From the NCBI GenBank assembly GCA_044870185.1, contig JBIOYL010000001.1, positions 1 to 14,128 of the forward strand: DNA of 14,128 bases. The letters are read 5' to 3'. Source of the stretch: JBIOYL01 sp044870185 (GTDB taxonomy: Bacteria; Actinomycetota; CALGFH01). Both the position numbers and the translations under genes were made by a program. Shown here piece by piece: positions 6,799-13,958 of this stretch; the first letter of the stretch is position 1; the number at the start of each line of letters is the position of its first letter. The notes below the pieces were generated by a model, which was not told where the DNA came from, did no database searches, and worked only from the letters and a program-made list of their open reading frames with translations.

Positions 6799-6816
6799 TC
6801 GGCGAGGCCCCGCCGA
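6799..6816. terminator. Hairpin between convergent cyclase and HD genes
   Basis: TCGGCG (6799-6804) and CGCCGA (6811-6816) form a 6-bp stem with a 6-nt loop, 22 bp after the cyclase stop and 65 bp after the HD gene stop. The location between convergent genes suits a bidirectional terminator, but no T-tract follows. Confidence 0.4.
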
Positions 6817-6881
6817 CTGCAGCAGGCCGAGCAGGGCCAGCCGCGATCGGCGACCACGCACGAACCTATGATCCGGACCAC

Positions 6882-7436
6882 TCAGCACAATCCGGCGGTG
6901 AGGAGTCGCTGCTCGGTGCGCCAGATCGCCCTGGCCAGGTATGGTGCCGCCTGGCGCAGCGCCGTAGCGATCTCGCCCTCGCCGTAGCGCTGCTCCACCT
7001 CCGCGATGCGCTCCTCCAAGGTCATCGGCTGCCCAGTTGGCCCAGTGGTCAAATCGCAGTAGGTGAGTGCATCCGTCGTCGGAGACTCCTCACGTTCGTA
7101 GGTGGCGAGCCCGTCACCAACGCCGCGCAGGTGCAGCTCGAAGCGTGCCTCAGAGTGATGGGCAACCAGCCTGGCAAGTCGCTCCTGGCCCAACGATCGC
7201 AGCCAGTGGGCGCCGTCCAGTTGATGCAGCCCGGTACGCTGCAACGCCGGCGCGTAGCCGACGTCGTGGAGGTAGGCAGCAGCGATCAGATAGGGGCGCT
7301 CGTGCGCGTCGAGGATGGCGCCGACCTGCCGGGCCCGCTCGGCGACGCCGCGGACGTGCTTCCAGCGGTCGCCAAGGTCCGAGAGCAGCGCCTCGGCTTG
7401 CTCCTCTGCCCAAGCGGGACGGTCGGTTGGTCGCAC
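6882..7436 (-). CDS. HD-domain hydrolase
   Basis: This 184-residue protein has the HD metal-dependent phosphohydrolase pattern: H27 in KHVRGVAERA, H57-D58 in AAAYLHDVGY, H71 and D74 in HQLDGAHWL, H93-H94 in VAHHSE and D128 in LTYCDLTT. The H...HD...D core is complete, so it is probably active on a nucleotide or phosphate ester; the substrate is unknown. GTG 7436 is the start: int ends at 7446, and the TAG stop of int is part of the AGGG that serves as ribosome site 7 nt upstream. The two genes are therefore almost certainly one transcript. Linkage of an HD hydrolase to an integrase, opposite a nucleotide cyclase, suggests nucleotide signalling cargo but proves nothing. HD families also include deoxynucleotidases and cyclic-nucleotide phosphodiesterases. 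Confidence 0.8.
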   Translation of the reverse strand: MRPTDRPAWAEEQAEALLSDLGDRWKHVRGVAERARQVGAILDAHERPYLIAAAYLHDVGYAPALQRTGLHQLDGAHWLRSLGQERLARLVAHHSEARFELHLRGVGDGLATYEREESPTTDALTYCDLTTGPTGQPMTLEERIAEVEQRYGEGEIATALRQAAPYLARAIWRTEQRLLTAGLC

Positions 7437-7445
7437 ATGGCGACC

Positions 7446-8729
7446 CTACCGGGCGGAACCCCCGGCCGGAACCCTCAGCAGCCCCTCCATCAGCTCGGCC
7501 GCCTGGCGGTCCTGCGCAGCCTGGAAGTGGGCATATGTGGCCAGGGTCATGTGCCCGTCGGCGTGGCCGGCGCGACCGGAGACGGTGCGCCAGTCCACTC
7601 CACCGGCGACAAGCTGGGTGACCATGAAGTGCCGCAGGTCGTGTAAGCGGGCACGCACGCCAAGGTGGGCCGCCAGCTCCTGGAAGCGGTGGGAGACCCC
7701 GTCCGGGCTGATGGGCGTGCTGCCGTCGGCTGATCGGGAGAACACGTAGGCGTCCGGCGGCAGTGTCGCCCCGGCGGCCAGCGCCGCCTGGGCCTGCCGC
7801 GCGCGGTGCGCCTTGAGCAGCTCGACGGTCTCGGCACCGACGGCGACGCGGCGCTTGGCGTGCGTCTTGGTGTCCTTGTCGATCAGCGGTTGGCCGGCGA
7901 CCCGCACCACGCTGCTGGCGATCAGCACCTCACCCGAGGCGAGGTCGACGTCGCGCCACTTCAGCCCGAGCAGCTCGCTGCGGCGGGCGCCCAGCACCAC
8001 GGCCAGGCGCAGGAACAGACCCAGCTCCGGGTCCTGGTCCATCGCCGTGGTGAGCAGCCGAGCGACCCCCTCGGCGTCGGGTGGCGTCACCTCGGCCCGG
8101 CCGGCGCCCGGCGGGGTCGCCAGCCTGGCCGGGTTGTGGGCCGTCCAGCCCCACACCACCGCCTGCTTGAAGGCACCCGACAACACCGAGTGCACCTCGC
8201 GGACCGCCGACGCTGACACCGGCCAGCCACGGGCGCAGTCGCGCTCGTGCACCTGCTCGTCGGCGCCGGGCCGGGGCCGGTAGCGCTCGCCAGCGTGCAG
8301 CGGCGGCTCACCCCTGCGGATCCGCTGCCAGCAGTGGCGGCACTTGCCGCCGTGCGCCCGCACGCGGGCGTACAGGGTGTCAAGCGTGGCGGCGTCGACC
8401 TCGCCGACCTTGGCCCGGCCGAGGGTCGGGGTGATGTAGCGGTCGATGGCGCCGCGGTAGTTGGCGACCGTGACCGGCGAGATTGGCCGGACCTGCTGGC
8501 GCCACTCCAGCCAGCGCTCGACCAGCTCGCCGACCGTCCGCGTGCGGCTGCCGCGCTGCTCGCCCCGGTCGACCTGCTCCAGCAGCTCGGCCTCGACCTT
8601 CTTGGCCCGGCGGTAGGACTCCTTGGTGTGGCCGCGGACCTGGCGGCTGAGCCAGCGCTTGCGGCCAGTGAGCGGGTCGCGGCCGGCGAACACCTGCACC
8701 TGCAGGCTACCGCCGCGCTTCCTGATCAC
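7446..8729 (-). CDS. int: Tyrosine recombinase (integrase)
   Basis: This 427-residue integrase carries out site-specific strand exchange between attP and the tRNA-Thr attB. An arm-binding AP2-like domain spans about 6-57 (QVQVFAGRDPLTGRKRW), the SAM-like core-binding domain begins at 66, and the catalytic domain is about 215-415. The catalytic set is complete: R249 (GARRSE), K288, H363-x-x-R366 (LHDLRH), H389 and Y399 (LATYAH). Between the usual helices of the core-binding domain lies an insertion (about 127-170) with C130-x2-C133 and H161-x3-C165, resembling a zinc site. GTG 8729 is preceded by GGAGG only 4 nt away. The gene starts 110 bp from the tRNA 3' end, the usual place for an integrase that targets the tRNA, and the HD gene follows after 9 bp. 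Confidence 0.93.
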   Translation of the reverse strand: MIRKRGGSLQVQVFAGRDPLTGRKRWLSRQVRGHTKESYRRAKKVEAELLEQVDRGEQRGSRTRTVGELVERWLEWRQQVRPISPVTVANYRGAIDRYITPTLGRAKVGEVDAATLDTLYARVRAHGGKCRHCWQRIRRGEPPLHAGERYRPRPGADEQVHERDCARGWPVSASAVREVHSVLSGAFKQAVVWGWTAHNPARLATPPGAGRAEVTPPDAEGVARLLTTAMDQDPELGLFLRLAVVLGARRSELLGLKWRDVDLASGEVLIASSVVRVAGQPLIDKDTKTHAKRRVAVGAETVELLKAHRARQAQAALAAGATLPPDAYVFSRSADGSTPISPDGVSHRFQELAAHLGVRARLHDLRHFMVTQLVAGGVDWRTVSGRAGHADGHMTLATYAHFQAAQDRQAAELMEGLLRVPAGGSAR

Positions 8730-8741
8730 CCTGCCTCCGAC

Positions 8742-8789
8742 CCGCTCCTGTCATTCCATCTGGAGCGGAAGAATGACATCGGAATGACA
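8742..8789. repeat. GAATGACA repeats and hairpin between int and tRNA-Thr
   Basis: GAATGACA occurs at 8771-8778 and again within GGAATGACA at 8781-8789, while its inverse TGTCATTCC is at 8749-8757. The outer pair makes 9-bp perfect inverted arms. A second, interleaved inverted repeat has CCGCTCC (8742-8748) and GGAGCGG (8762-8768). The cluster lies just upstream of int and beside the likely att core, so integrase arm sites, Xis sites or an int operator are the natural explanations. Confidence 0.6.
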
Positions 8790-8838
8790 CTCAGGCAAGC
8801 AAAGCAAGTGCTATAAGGCTCTGAGCTGCGATTTTGGG

Positions 8839-8885
8839 AGCTGGCGCCGGGACTCGAACCCGGAACCTGCTGTTTACAAGACAGC
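8839..8885. other. Probable attachment site core in the 3' half of tRNA-Thr
   Basis: Integrases of this family usually recombine within the 3' part of a tRNA gene, between anticodon loop and 3' end, and restore the gene on integration. The tRNA here is complete and the element lies on its 3' side, as expected. The exact core cannot be fixed because the other att copy is outside the window. Confidence 0.5.
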
Positions 8886-8912
8886 TGCGCTAACCGATTG
8901 CGCCACGCCAGC
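8839..8912 (-). tRNA. tRNA-Thr (anticodon UGU)
   Basis: The 74-nt gene folds as a full cloverleaf: acceptor GCTGGCG with CGCCAGC, D stem GCGC/GCGC, anticodon stem GCTGT/ACAGC around loop CTTGTAA, and T stem CCGGG/CCCGG with TTCGAGT. The anticodon TGT reads ACA (Thr). The discriminator base is T and CCA is not encoded. It is the likely integration target of the element. Confidence 0.96.
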
Positions 8913-8922
8913 CGATACATGC

Positions 8923-8951
8923 AGTATCCCATCCGCGCGTCGGGGTGTCCG
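8923..8951 (-). promoter_or_regulatory. Promoter of tRNA-Thr
   Basis: Reading leftward, CGGACA (8951-8946) is a 4-of-6 match to the -35 consensus, and GATACT (8928-8923) is a -10 box after a 17-nt spacer. Transcription would start a few bases before the tRNA 5' end at 8912. Read-through could also reach int 110 bp beyond the tRNA. Confidence 0.5.
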
Positions 8952-8995
8952 GCCTCGGTGGACCCTCCCTGCGCCCTGGTGGCGCCGACGCTGCC

Positions 8996-9718
8996 CTACG
9001 GGGCGCCGGCGCTACGCCCCGGGACGGTCGGCTTGGGCAGGGGTGGATGGACCGGCCGGACGCCGGCGAAGCGGGAGAGGCCACCCCAGCTCGGGAAGGC
9101 GCGGACGAGCTCGGGCGGGCCCTGCAGCTCCCAGGCGCCGCGGGCCATCGCCTCGGCCAGCGGCAGCCGGCCCAGGTGCACCGCGGTCAGCGTCGCCGAG
9201 TCGGTGGTGGCGATCAGGTCCTCGTCGAACCCGGGATGCTTGATGCACAGCTCGACCTCGGGCCGGTCGAGCAGCAGCCAGAACCGGTCGGTTGGCCGGT
9301 CGCGCAGGTCGAAGCGGACCACCACCCTGCGGTCCGGGAGGCGGTCGATCTCGATGGCCTTGTGCCATGCCCACAGCACGACGTAGGGATCGTGGTCGCG
9401 GGGCGTCACCTCCAGCCAGCGCGCCGCCCAGGTCCCGAGCGCCAGGCAGACCTCGGTCAGCTCGTGGCCGGCGGGCGTCAGGTGGTAGCGCCAGCCCCGG
9501 CCGGTCGGGCTCGGGCGCCGCTCGACGACGCCGTTCCGCTCCAGGAAGGCGAGCCGGCTGGCGAGCAGGGTGCGCGACATGCGCGGCACGCCCGCGTGGA
9601 TCTGGTTGAAGCTGTGGCAGCCCAGGTACAGGTTGCGGACGATCAGCGGCGTCCAGCGCTCCGCGAACACCTCCGCGCCCTTGGCGATTGGGCAGTACTG
9701 GCCATACCCGCGGCTCAT
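8996..9718 (-). CDS. HxlR-family regulator with C-terminal SCP2-like domain
   Basis: This 240-residue protein has an HxlR-type winged helix (about 7-100). It shows the conserved Cys near the N-terminus (QYCPIAKGAEVFAERWTPLI, C9), the recognition region GVPRMSRTLLASRL, and the wing RRPSPTGRGWRYHLTPAG. Residues 110-222 form a second domain resembling the SCP2-like fold seen in long HxlR proteins (VVRFDLRDRPTDRFWLLLD, then EVELCIKHPG), perhaps a hydrophobic-ligand pocket. It would bind DNA as a dimer and sense a small molecule. ATG 9718 has no evident Shine-Dalgarno; GTG 9748, ten codons upstream in the same frame, is an alternative. It is divergent from the FAD-linked oxidase with a 93-bp gap, so it probably regulates that gene. 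It is the first chromosomal gene beyond the tRNA. Confidence 0.85.
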   Translation of the reverse strand: MSRGYGQYCPIAKGAEVFAERWTPLIVRNLYLGCHSFNQIHAGVPRMSRTLLASRLAFLERNGVVERRPSPTGRGWRYHLTPAGHELTEVCLALGTWAARWLEVTPRDHDPYVVLWAWHKAIEIDRLPDRRVVVRFDLRDRPTDRFWLLLDRPEVELCIKHPGFDEDLIATTDSATLTAVHLGRLPLAEAMARGAWELQGPPELVRAFPSWGGLSRFAGVRPVHPPLPKPTVPGRSAGAP

Positions 9719-9811
9719 GCGGGCAGTGTGGCATGCCGGCGCCGGCACGCAAGTACAGATATTGTGCTGGGCCGCCGACTTGGCACGGCGGACACTCTCC
9801 CGGAGGTGTCG
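9719..9811. promoter_or_regulatory. Divergent promoter region, hxlR-like / FAD-oxidase
   Basis: The 93-bp gap holds a perfect 14-bp palindrome, TGCCGGCGCCGGCA (9734-9747), and an AT-richer segment with a possible rightward -10 box TATTGT (9760-9765). A GGAGG at 9801-9805 serves the oxidase start at 9812. The palindrome is a candidate HxlR-protein operator but could reflect base composition. Confidence 0.4.
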
Positions 9812-11236
9812 ATGACAGGAGGCAGCACGATGACCACCACGACGCCTGCCGTCCAGGTGGGTGGCGGCCGGCTCGCCCGGCTGCGGGAGCGGTTCCAGGG
9901 CGAGCTGTTCCGGCCTGGCGACGACGACTACGACGCGGCCCGGCGGATCTGGAACGGGGCGATCGACCGGCGGCCCGCCCTGATCGCCCGCTGCACCGGC
10001 ACGGCCGACGTCGTGGCCGCCGTCGAGTTCGCCCGCTCCGAGGAGCTGGTCGTGGCCGTCCGGGCCGGCGGGCACAACGTCGCCGGGACCGCCCTGTGCG
10101 ACGACGGTGTCGTGCTCGACCTGTCGCCGATGAAGGGCGTGCGGGTCGACCCGGCCGCCCGCAGCGCGTGGGCGCAGCCTGGGCCGCTGTAGGGCGAGCT
10201 CGACCACGAGACCCAGGCCTTCGGCCTGGCCACCACCGGCGGGATCGTGACCCACACCGGCATCGCCGGTCTCACGCTGGGCGGGGGCATCGGCTGGCTG
10301 ATGCGCAAGCACGGCCTGACCGCCGACAACCTCACTGCCGCGGACCTGGTGACGGCCGACGGGCGGCTGCTGCACACCAGCGAGCAGGAGCGGCCCGAGC
10401 TGCTATGGGGGCTCCGGGGCGGCGGGGGCAACTTCGGCGTCGTCACCGCGTTCCGGTACCGGCTCCACGAGGTCGGCCCGACCGTGCTCGCCGGTCCGGT
10501 CTTCTTCCCCGCCGACCAGGCCGGCGACCTGCTGCGCTTCTACCGCGACTGGGTGGCGGCCATGCCCGACGAGCTGACCACGATCGTGAGCCTGCGCTAC
10601 GCGCCGCCGCTTGCGTTCCTGCCCGAGCAGGTGCACGGCGCCCCGGTCGCCATGGTGGCGGTCTGCTGGACGGGGCCGATCGCGCAGGGTGAGCGTGTCC
10701 TGCTGCCCCTGCGCCGGTTCGGCTCGCCGCTGGTCGACCTGGTCGCGCCCAAGCCGTACCTGGCCCACCAGTCGATGTTCGATCCCACCGTGCCGCATGG
10801 CCTGCGCTACTACTGGAAGTCCGAGTACCTGCACGAACTGACCGGCGACGCCATCGACACCCTGCTCGCCCACGCCTGGGAGAGCCGCTCGCCCAGGTCG
10901 TACACGATCGTGTTCCAGCTCGGCGGGGCCGTCGGCCGCGTCGGCGACGACGACACCGCGTTCACCGGCCGGACCGCCGGGCACGCGGTCAACATCAACG
11001 CGGTCGCCGCCGAGCCCGGCGAGTGGGACGCCCAGGTCGCCTGGGCGCGGACGTTCTGGCAGGCGCTGCGACCCTGGTCGACCGGGGTGTACGTGAACTT
11101 CCTCGGCGACGAGGGCCAGGACCGGGTGCTGGCCGCCTACGGCGCCGCCAAGTACGAGCGGCTCGTGGCGCTCAAGCAAGCCTACGACCCGGGCAACTTC
11201 TTCCGCATCAACCAGAACATCCGGCCGGCGGGCTAG
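9812..11236 (+). pseudogene. BBE-type FAD-linked oxidase interrupted by an in-frame TAG
   Basis: The frame encodes a FAD-linked oxidoreductase of the berberine-bridge-enzyme class: a FAD_binding_4 region with the flavin-attaching His in RAGGHNVAG (H88), GLTLGGGIGWLMRKHGL after the break, and the C-terminal BBE signature YDPGNFFRINQNI. Codon 127 is TAG (10190-10192), in AQPGPL-stop-GELDHETQAFGLATTGG. Homologues normally have Trp (WGELDHET) there, so one TGG to TAG change explains it. The frame is otherwise open on both sides and codon bias is intact, so the lesion is recent, or it is a sequencing error. The Cys of bicovalent BBE enzymes is absent (HTGIAG), so FAD would be held by His only. ATG 9812 and ATG 9830 both have good Shine-Dalgarno sites. 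The 3' end overlaps rlmB by 29 bp. Confidence 0.82.
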
Positions 11237-12434
11237 GCGCCGCCGCCGACGAGCTCGGCGCCTCCGGCCGGGGCGACGCCCGCCGGCGGCGGACCTCGAA
11301 CAGGGCGAGGGCGCCGGCGACCGCGGCGTTCAGGCTCTCCACGCGGCCGGCCATCGGGATGTGGACCACCAGGTCGCAGGTCTCGCGCACCAGGCGGCGC
11401 AGGCCGGTGCCCTCGCCGCCGACGACGACGCAGACCGGCTCGTCGGCGAGCTCGATGTCGAACAGGCTGTCGGCCGCCTCGCCGGCCAGGCCGATGCACC
11501 ACAGGCCCGAGGAGCGCAGGCGCTCCAGCGCCCGGGTCAGGTTCGTCACCGCGGCGACCGGGACGTGCTGGAGGGCGCCGGCCGACGACTTCACCGCCAC
11601 GGCCGACAGCGGCGCGCTGCGATGGCGGGGCACGATCAGCCCGTGGCAGCCGGCCGCGTCGGCCGTGCGGGCCAGGGCGCCCAGGTTGCGGGGGTCCTCG
11701 ACGCCGTCGAGGGCGAGGAAGAACGGCGGCTCGCGGGTCGCGAGCGGCACGGCGAGCAGCTCGTCGAGCTCGATCGGCTCGATCGGCGCCACCACGGCGA
11801 GCACCCCCTGGTGCGCGAGGGTGTCGGCCTCGGCCTCGATCACCGAGCGCGGGACCGCCTCGACCGGCACGCCGCGCCGGCGGGCGAGCTCGAGCACGTC
11901 GGCAAGCGTGCCGTGGGCCGGCCCGCCGGCGGCGACCAGCACCCGGTCGACGGGCCGCCCGGACCGCAGCGCCTCGATCACCGGCCGGCGCCCCTCGATC
12001 AGGATCCGGTCGGGCCCGGGCCGCACCGCCGCCCGGGCCGCCTCGAGCTGATCCCGGCGGCGGGCCTGCTTGGCGGTGCGGGCGTCGCCGCCGGCCCGCC
12101 GCTTCTCCGAGGGGGCGCGCGGGCGCAGCGCCCCGGCCGCCGGGCCGCCCTGCTGGGCCGCCGCCCCGCCCTGCTGGGCCGGTGTGCCAGACGGCCCGGC
12201 TTGGCCGCCCCCCGCGCCCCGGCCGTCCCCCGCGCCCCGGCCGCCGCGCCGGTCCCGGCTGTCCCGTCTGCCCTTCCCGCCCCGGCCACCGCGCGGTTCC
12301 CGGCCTTCCGGCGCAGCCCGCCCGCCCCGGCCGTCCTGCGCGGCCCGCGCGTCCTGGTCGCCCCGCCGGGCCCCGCTGGAGGCGCCCGCGCGCGGCGGGC
12401 GACGGGGCCGTCCGCCTAGCGGGCCAGGTGCCAT
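11208..12434 (-). CDS. rlmB: 23S rRNA 2'-O-ribose methyltransferase RlmB (TrmH/SpoU family)
   Basis: This SPOUT enzyme is expected to methylate the 2'-OH of G2251 (E. coli numbering) in the 23S rRNA peptidyl-transferase centre. The 408-residue product has an Arg/Gly-rich disordered leader (1-130), an L30e-like substrate-binding domain (about 140-220) starting ILIEGRRPVIEAL, and the knotted catalytic domain. That domain carries motif 1 NLGALARTADA (N250, R256), motif 2 VVVGGEGTGLRR (E341) and motif 3 IPMAGRVESLNAAVAGALAL (359-378). ATG 12434 overlaps the end of cysS by 19 bp, so the genes are translationally linked, as in M. tuberculosis (Rv3580c-Rv3579c). The leader is longer than in most homologues and includes short internal repeats. 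The C-terminal tail (386-408) crosses the end of the convergent oxidase gene. Confidence 0.9.
   Translation of the reverse strand: MAPGPLGGRPRRPPRAGASSGARRGDQDARAAQDGRGGRAAPEGREPRGGRGGKGRRDSRDRRGGRGAGDGRGAGGGQAGPSGTPAQQGGAAAQQGGPAAGALRPRAPSEKRRAGGDARTAKQARRRDQLEAARAAVRPGPDRILIEGRRPVIEALRSGRPVDRVLVAAGGPAHGTLADVLELARRRGVPVEAVPRSVIEAEADTLAHQGVLAVVAPIEPIELDELLAVPLATREPPFFLALDGVEDPRNLGALARTADAAGCHGLIVPRHRSAPLSAVAVKSSAGALQHVPVAAVTNLTRALERLRSSGLWCIGLAGEAADSLFDIELADEPVCVVVGGEGTGLRRLVRETCDLVVHIPMAGRVESLNAAVAGALALFEVRRRRASPRPEAPSSSAAAPSPPAGCSG
12145..12243. repeat. Short direct repeats in the rlmB leader
   Basis: CCGCCCTGCTGGGCCG occurs at 12145-12160 and 12166-12181 (21-bp step, giving the repeated peptide AQQGG), and CCCCGCGCCCCGGCCG at 12210-12225 and 12228-12243 (18-bp step). 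Both steps are multiples of three, so copy-number change would keep the rlmB frame. They encode part of the low-complexity Arg/Gly/Ala/Gln leader. Confidence 0.7.
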
Positions 12435-13849
12435 CGGGGCCCACCCGCCCGATCCTCGACCCGGATGCCGACGGCGGCCAGGCGGCTGCGGATGAGGTCG
12501 GAAGTGGCGAAGTCGCGGGTGGCCCGGGCCCGCTCGCGCAGCTCGAGCAGCAGGTCGAGCACGGTCGGGAAGGCGGCCGGGTCGGGCAGGTCGAGCAGCG
12601 GCGTGAAGCCGAGGCGACCAGCCAGGTCGTTGAAGGTGGCCAGACGGGCGGCCAGCTCGGCGGCAGCGGCCACGTCTCCCCGCTCGGCCCGGGCGATCAG
12701 CGGGTTGGCCGCCGCCACCAGGTCGAACAGCACCGCCAGGGCGGCCGGGGTGTTCAGGTCGTCGTCGAGGGCGGCCACGAAGCGCTCCTCGAAGTCGCCG
12801 CCGAGGCCGCCCGGGGCCGCTGCGGCCGGCACACCCGCCGCGGCCTGCGCGCCCGCCGGCAGGGCCTTGGCGGCGTTGACGGCGAACGTGGACAGGCGCT
12901 CGTAGGCGGCCGCGGCGTCGTCGAGCACCTCGGGCGAGAACTCGAGCGGCGACCGGTACTGGGCGGTGAGCAGCGCGTAGCGGATCACGACGCCGCGGTA
13001 GCGCTCGAGCAGCGCCCGCGGGCTGACGACGTTGCCCACGGACTTGGCCATCTTCTCGCCCTTGAGCTCCAGGAAGGCGTTGTGCAGCCAGTAGCGCGCC
13101 AGGGGCTGGCCGGTCGCGCCCTCGAACTGGGCGATCTCGTTCTCGTGGTGGGGGAAGATGAGGTCTGCTCCCCCGCCGTGGATGTCGAAGTTCGCGCCCA
13201 GGTACTTGCTCGACATGGCCGAGCATTCCAGGTGCCAGCCGGGCCGGCCCGGCCCCCAGGGGGAGCTCCAGCGCGGCTCCCCGGGCTTGGCGCCCTTCCA
13301 CAGCACGAAGTCGAGCGGGTCGCGCTTGTCGGTGTTGACGTCGATGCGCTCGCCCGCCCGCAGCTCGGCCAGGTTGCGGCGCGACAGCTTGCCGTAGTCG
13401 GCGAACTTGCCGACCGCGAAGAACACGTCCCCGCCCGACTCGTAGGCGAGGCCGGCGTCCATGAGCTGGGCGACCAGCTCGATCATCTCGGGGATGTGCC
13501 CGGTCGCCCGCGGCGCGATGTCGGGCGGCCGCACCCCCAGGGCGGCCGTGAGCTCGTCGTAGACGCGGATCCAGTGCTCGGCCAGCACGTAGGCGCGCAG
13601 CGCGTCGTGGCCGGAGGCGTGGATGACCTTGTCGTCGACGTCGGTGTAGTTGCGCACGTACAGCACCTGGTAGCCGGAGGCGACGAGGTGGCGGCGCAGG
13701 ACGTCGAACACGACGACGTTGTGCAGGTTGCCGATGTGGGGCTCGTTCCAGGCCGTGATCCCGCACAGGTACATGCCGACCTTGCCCTCGTCCCGGGGGA
13801 CGAAGCGCTCCTTCGTGCGGGTCAGCGTGTTGGTGAGGTACAGGGCCAC
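12416..13849 (-). CDS. cysS: Cysteinyl-tRNA synthetase
   Basis: This 477-residue class I synthetase charges tRNA-Cys with cysteine. It carries the HIGH variant HIGN (38-41 in EPHIGNLHN), the KMSKS variant KMAKS (266-270) and the zinc ligands of the active site: C29 (YLCG), C209 (LECSAM), H234 and E238 (PHHENE). The C-terminal helical and anticodon-binding part follows (about 290-477), with ATRDFATSDLIRSRLAAVGI near the end. The length is normal for the family. GTG 13849 is chosen because GGGAG precedes it by 6 nt; the frame is open further up, to ATG 13969, but that stretch is not conserved and holds the probable promoter. No sign of the MshC ligase paralogue signature was used, so a CysS rather than MshC call rests on length and on the KMAKS/rlmB context. 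It leads the cysS-rlmB operon and is divergent from the ABC transporter gene. Confidence 0.93.
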   Translation of the reverse strand: MALYLTNTLTRTKERFVPRDEGKVGMYLCGITAWNEPHIGNLHNVVVFDVLRRHLVASGYQVLYVRNYTDVDDKVIHASGHDALRAYVLAEHWIRVYDELTAALGVRPPDIAPRATGHIPEMIELVAQLMDAGLAYESGGDVFFAVGKFADYGKLSRRNLAELRAGERIDVNTDKRDPLDFVLWKGAKPGEPRWSSPWGPGRPGWHLECSAMSSKYLGANFDIHGGGADLIFPHHENEIAQFEGATGQPLARYWLHNAFLELKGEKMAKSVGNVVSPRALLERYRGVVIRYALLTAQYRSPLEFSPEVLDDAAAAYERLSTFAVNAAKALPAGAQAAAGVPAAAAPGGLGGDFEERFVAALDDDLNTPAALAVLFDLVAAANPLIARAERGDVAAAAELAARLATFNDLAGRLGFTPLLDLPDPAAFPTVLDLLLELRERARATRDFATSDLIRSRLAAVGIRVEDRAGGPRWHLAR

Positions 13850-13889
13850 GGTCGGCTCCCAACGGCACGGCGGTGGACGCAACCCTCCT

Positions 13890-13895
13890 ATCGTA
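13890..13895 (-). promoter_or_regulatory. Possible -10 box of the cysS-rlmB operon
   Basis: Reading leftward, TACGAT (13895-13890) fits TANNNT and lies about 40 bp before the cysS GTG. No good -35 hexamer was found at 16-18 bp spacing. Confidence 0.35.
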
Positions 13896-13958
13896 CCCAG
13901 TCGGCCCTGGCCGCCGGCAGTCCGCCTCGCCGGCCACGCATCAGCGGCCCGGCTAGAA

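Larger units (their letters stand above)
1..8840. mobile_element. Integrative and conjugative element, one end, inserted at tRNA-Thr
   Basis: The stretch carries a tyrosine recombinase beside a tRNA gene, an excisionase-like wHTH protein, a replication-relaxation family protein and a VirD4/TraG-like coupling ATPase. This is the set expected for an actinobacterial integrative element that moves by conjugation. The right boundary is placed at the tRNA 3' end because int starts 110 bp from it and the genes beyond the tRNA are chromosomal (rlmB, cysS). The left boundary, the second att copy and any relaxase, oriT or other transfer genes lie outside the window. Whether the element is still mobile cannot be judged. 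The methyltransferase, cyclase and HD genes are assigned to it only because they lie between int and xis. Confidence 0.8.

Noticed and set aside
6224..6871. Alternative 215-codon frame over the cyclase catalytic domain
   Set aside because: The cyclase frame holds every catalytic residue; the other frame is Gly/Arg/Ala low-complexity.
8981..9007. GGCGCC ... GGCGCC around the stop codon of the hxlR-like gene as a terminator
   Set aside because: Self-palindromic hexamers are common at this base composition, the stop lies in the loop and no T-tract follows.
12435..13937. The rlmB frame stays open far upstream, giving an apparent 909-residue protein spanning cysS
   Set aside because: Upstream of 12434 this is only the shadow of cysS in another frame; cysS has all synthetase motifs in its own frame.
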